From a virus, in the IMG/VR virus record IMGVR_UViG_3300025769_000183, positions 1-50,468 of that record: DNA of 50,468 bases; one strand, given 5' to 3'. A model generated the notes under the pieces. That model saw only the letters and a list, made by a program, of their open reading frames with translations. It did not search any database and was not told where the DNA came from. Position 1 is the stretch's first letter; each line of letters starts with the position of its first letter. Position numbers and translations under genes: made by a program. Positions 50,105 through 50,468 of the stretch are shown one piece after another.

Positions 50105-50468
50105 ATGGCTATAGATTTTAAAAGCAACATTAATCTTGGGAAAAATCAGCTACAGAATGCGCTGTTACACCCCACAAGTACTGCTCCTGGTACTCCAGCG
50201 GAGGGTCAAGTTTACTTCAACACCACGTCTGGAGACAAGAAGCTGTACGTTTATGACGGCTCTGTATGGATTGACGTAACCGGTGATATCCGTACTATTA
50301 CTGCAGGCACTGGTATTGGTGTAACTAATGGATCGGGTGGAGATGCTGAGGTATCTTTTTCACACTTAGGTCTTGAAAGTCTAACGGCTATTTCTTCTGA
50401 GAGTAACGATGAAATATTTATGTATGACACCAGTTTGGGTGGAGCCGCTTATTTATCGGTTAACACCT
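50105..50468 (+). CDS. Tail fibre protein, N-terminal part (continues at base 1)
   Basis: The ATG at 50105 opens a frame that is still open at the window end, with 121 full codons plus one base. The last base joins bases 1-2 to make a Tyr codon, and the frame then continues to the stop at 539, giving a 300-residue protein. The N-terminus has a short linker followed by the common fibre motif 'GQVYFNTTSGDKKLYVYDG' and then Gly/Thr-rich beta-type sequence, as in phage fibre shafts. It follows the small fibre-type gene at 49785 with a 2-nt gap. The role, host-receptor contact at the virion tail, is inferred from composition and context. Confidence 0.75.
   Translation, partial: MAIDFKSNINLGKNQLQNALLHPTSTAPGTPAEGQVYFNTTSGDKKLYVYDGSVWIDVTGDIRTITAGTGIGVTNGSGGDAEVSFSHLGLESLTAISSESNDEIFMYDTSLGGAAYLSVNT

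Noticed and set aside
1-50468. CRISPR array, insertion sequence, prophage integrase, diversity-generating retroelement
   Set aside because: No regularly spaced repeats, transposase, integrase or reverse transcriptase motifs were found in any plausible ORF.

Overview
The window looks like the complete circular (or circularly permuted) genome of a lytic, short-tailed (podovirus-like) phage of a Bacteroidota host, probably a marine flavobacterium. The host call rests on many copies of the Bacteroidota-type -7 promoter element TAnnTTTG just upstream of genes and on Bacteroidota-type families such as the BT4734/VirE-N primase. Circularity rests on a tail-fibre gene that runs off the right end (from 50105) and continues in frame, without a stop, at base 1 (to 539), giving one 300-residue protein. 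No integrase, excisionase, lysogeny repressor, reverse transcriptase, CRISPR array or tRNA gene was recognised.

Layout. (1) 41.4-50.5 kb, plus strand: small accessory genes, a GroES-like co-chaperonin, a repeat-rich intergenic patch (43.19-43.43 kb), a PD-(D/E)XK nuclease-like protein, then terminase large subunit, portal and tail-fibre genes, continuing across the junction. (2) 0-5.3 kb, plus: tail fibre, a LamG-type fibre protein, a transglycosylase-like muralytic protein, a cluster of small membrane and coiled-coil proteins (probably lysis) and small cysteine-rich reading frames. (3) 5.4-5.73 kb, minus: an isolated secreted protein, a moron. (4) 5.85-28.6 kb, plus: scaffold-like protein, major capsid protein, head-tail and tail proteins, three internal/ejection-type proteins ending in a 3542-residue polyvalent protein, then a holin and a DUF5675 lysis protein. 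(5) 28.6-38.7 kb, minus: the early/replication block with GIY-YIG and PD-(D/E)XK nucleases, primase-helicase, DUF3310, SSB, RecE-like exonuclease, ERF annealing protein, Api92-like protein, RadC-like protein and ArdC antirestriction protein. (6) 38.7-41.4 kb: a mostly non-coding, structured region, two plus-strand genes, then a minus-strand winged-helix protein and a DnaA-domain-IV-like protein that diverges from block 1.

How it fits together. The exonuclease, ERF protein and SSB form a recombination module and the primase-helicase supplies priming and unwinding. No DNA or RNA polymerase was found, so host polymerases are presumably used. ArdC, and possibly the domains carried by the 3542-residue protein, would counter host defences at entry.

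The most unusual features are: (a) the 3542-residue ejection-type protein with two tandem kinase-fold domains, both with intact catalytic motifs, plus a possible HhH-GPD-like domain, with [GD][ND]RAR[LI] motifs at the domain boundaries; (b) a structured element present twice, after ardC and after the radC-like gene, with five compensatory base-pair changes and conserved loops, filling the gap between a stop codon and the next start; (c) a GCCTTATG start context shared by consecutive early genes and by the distant moron.
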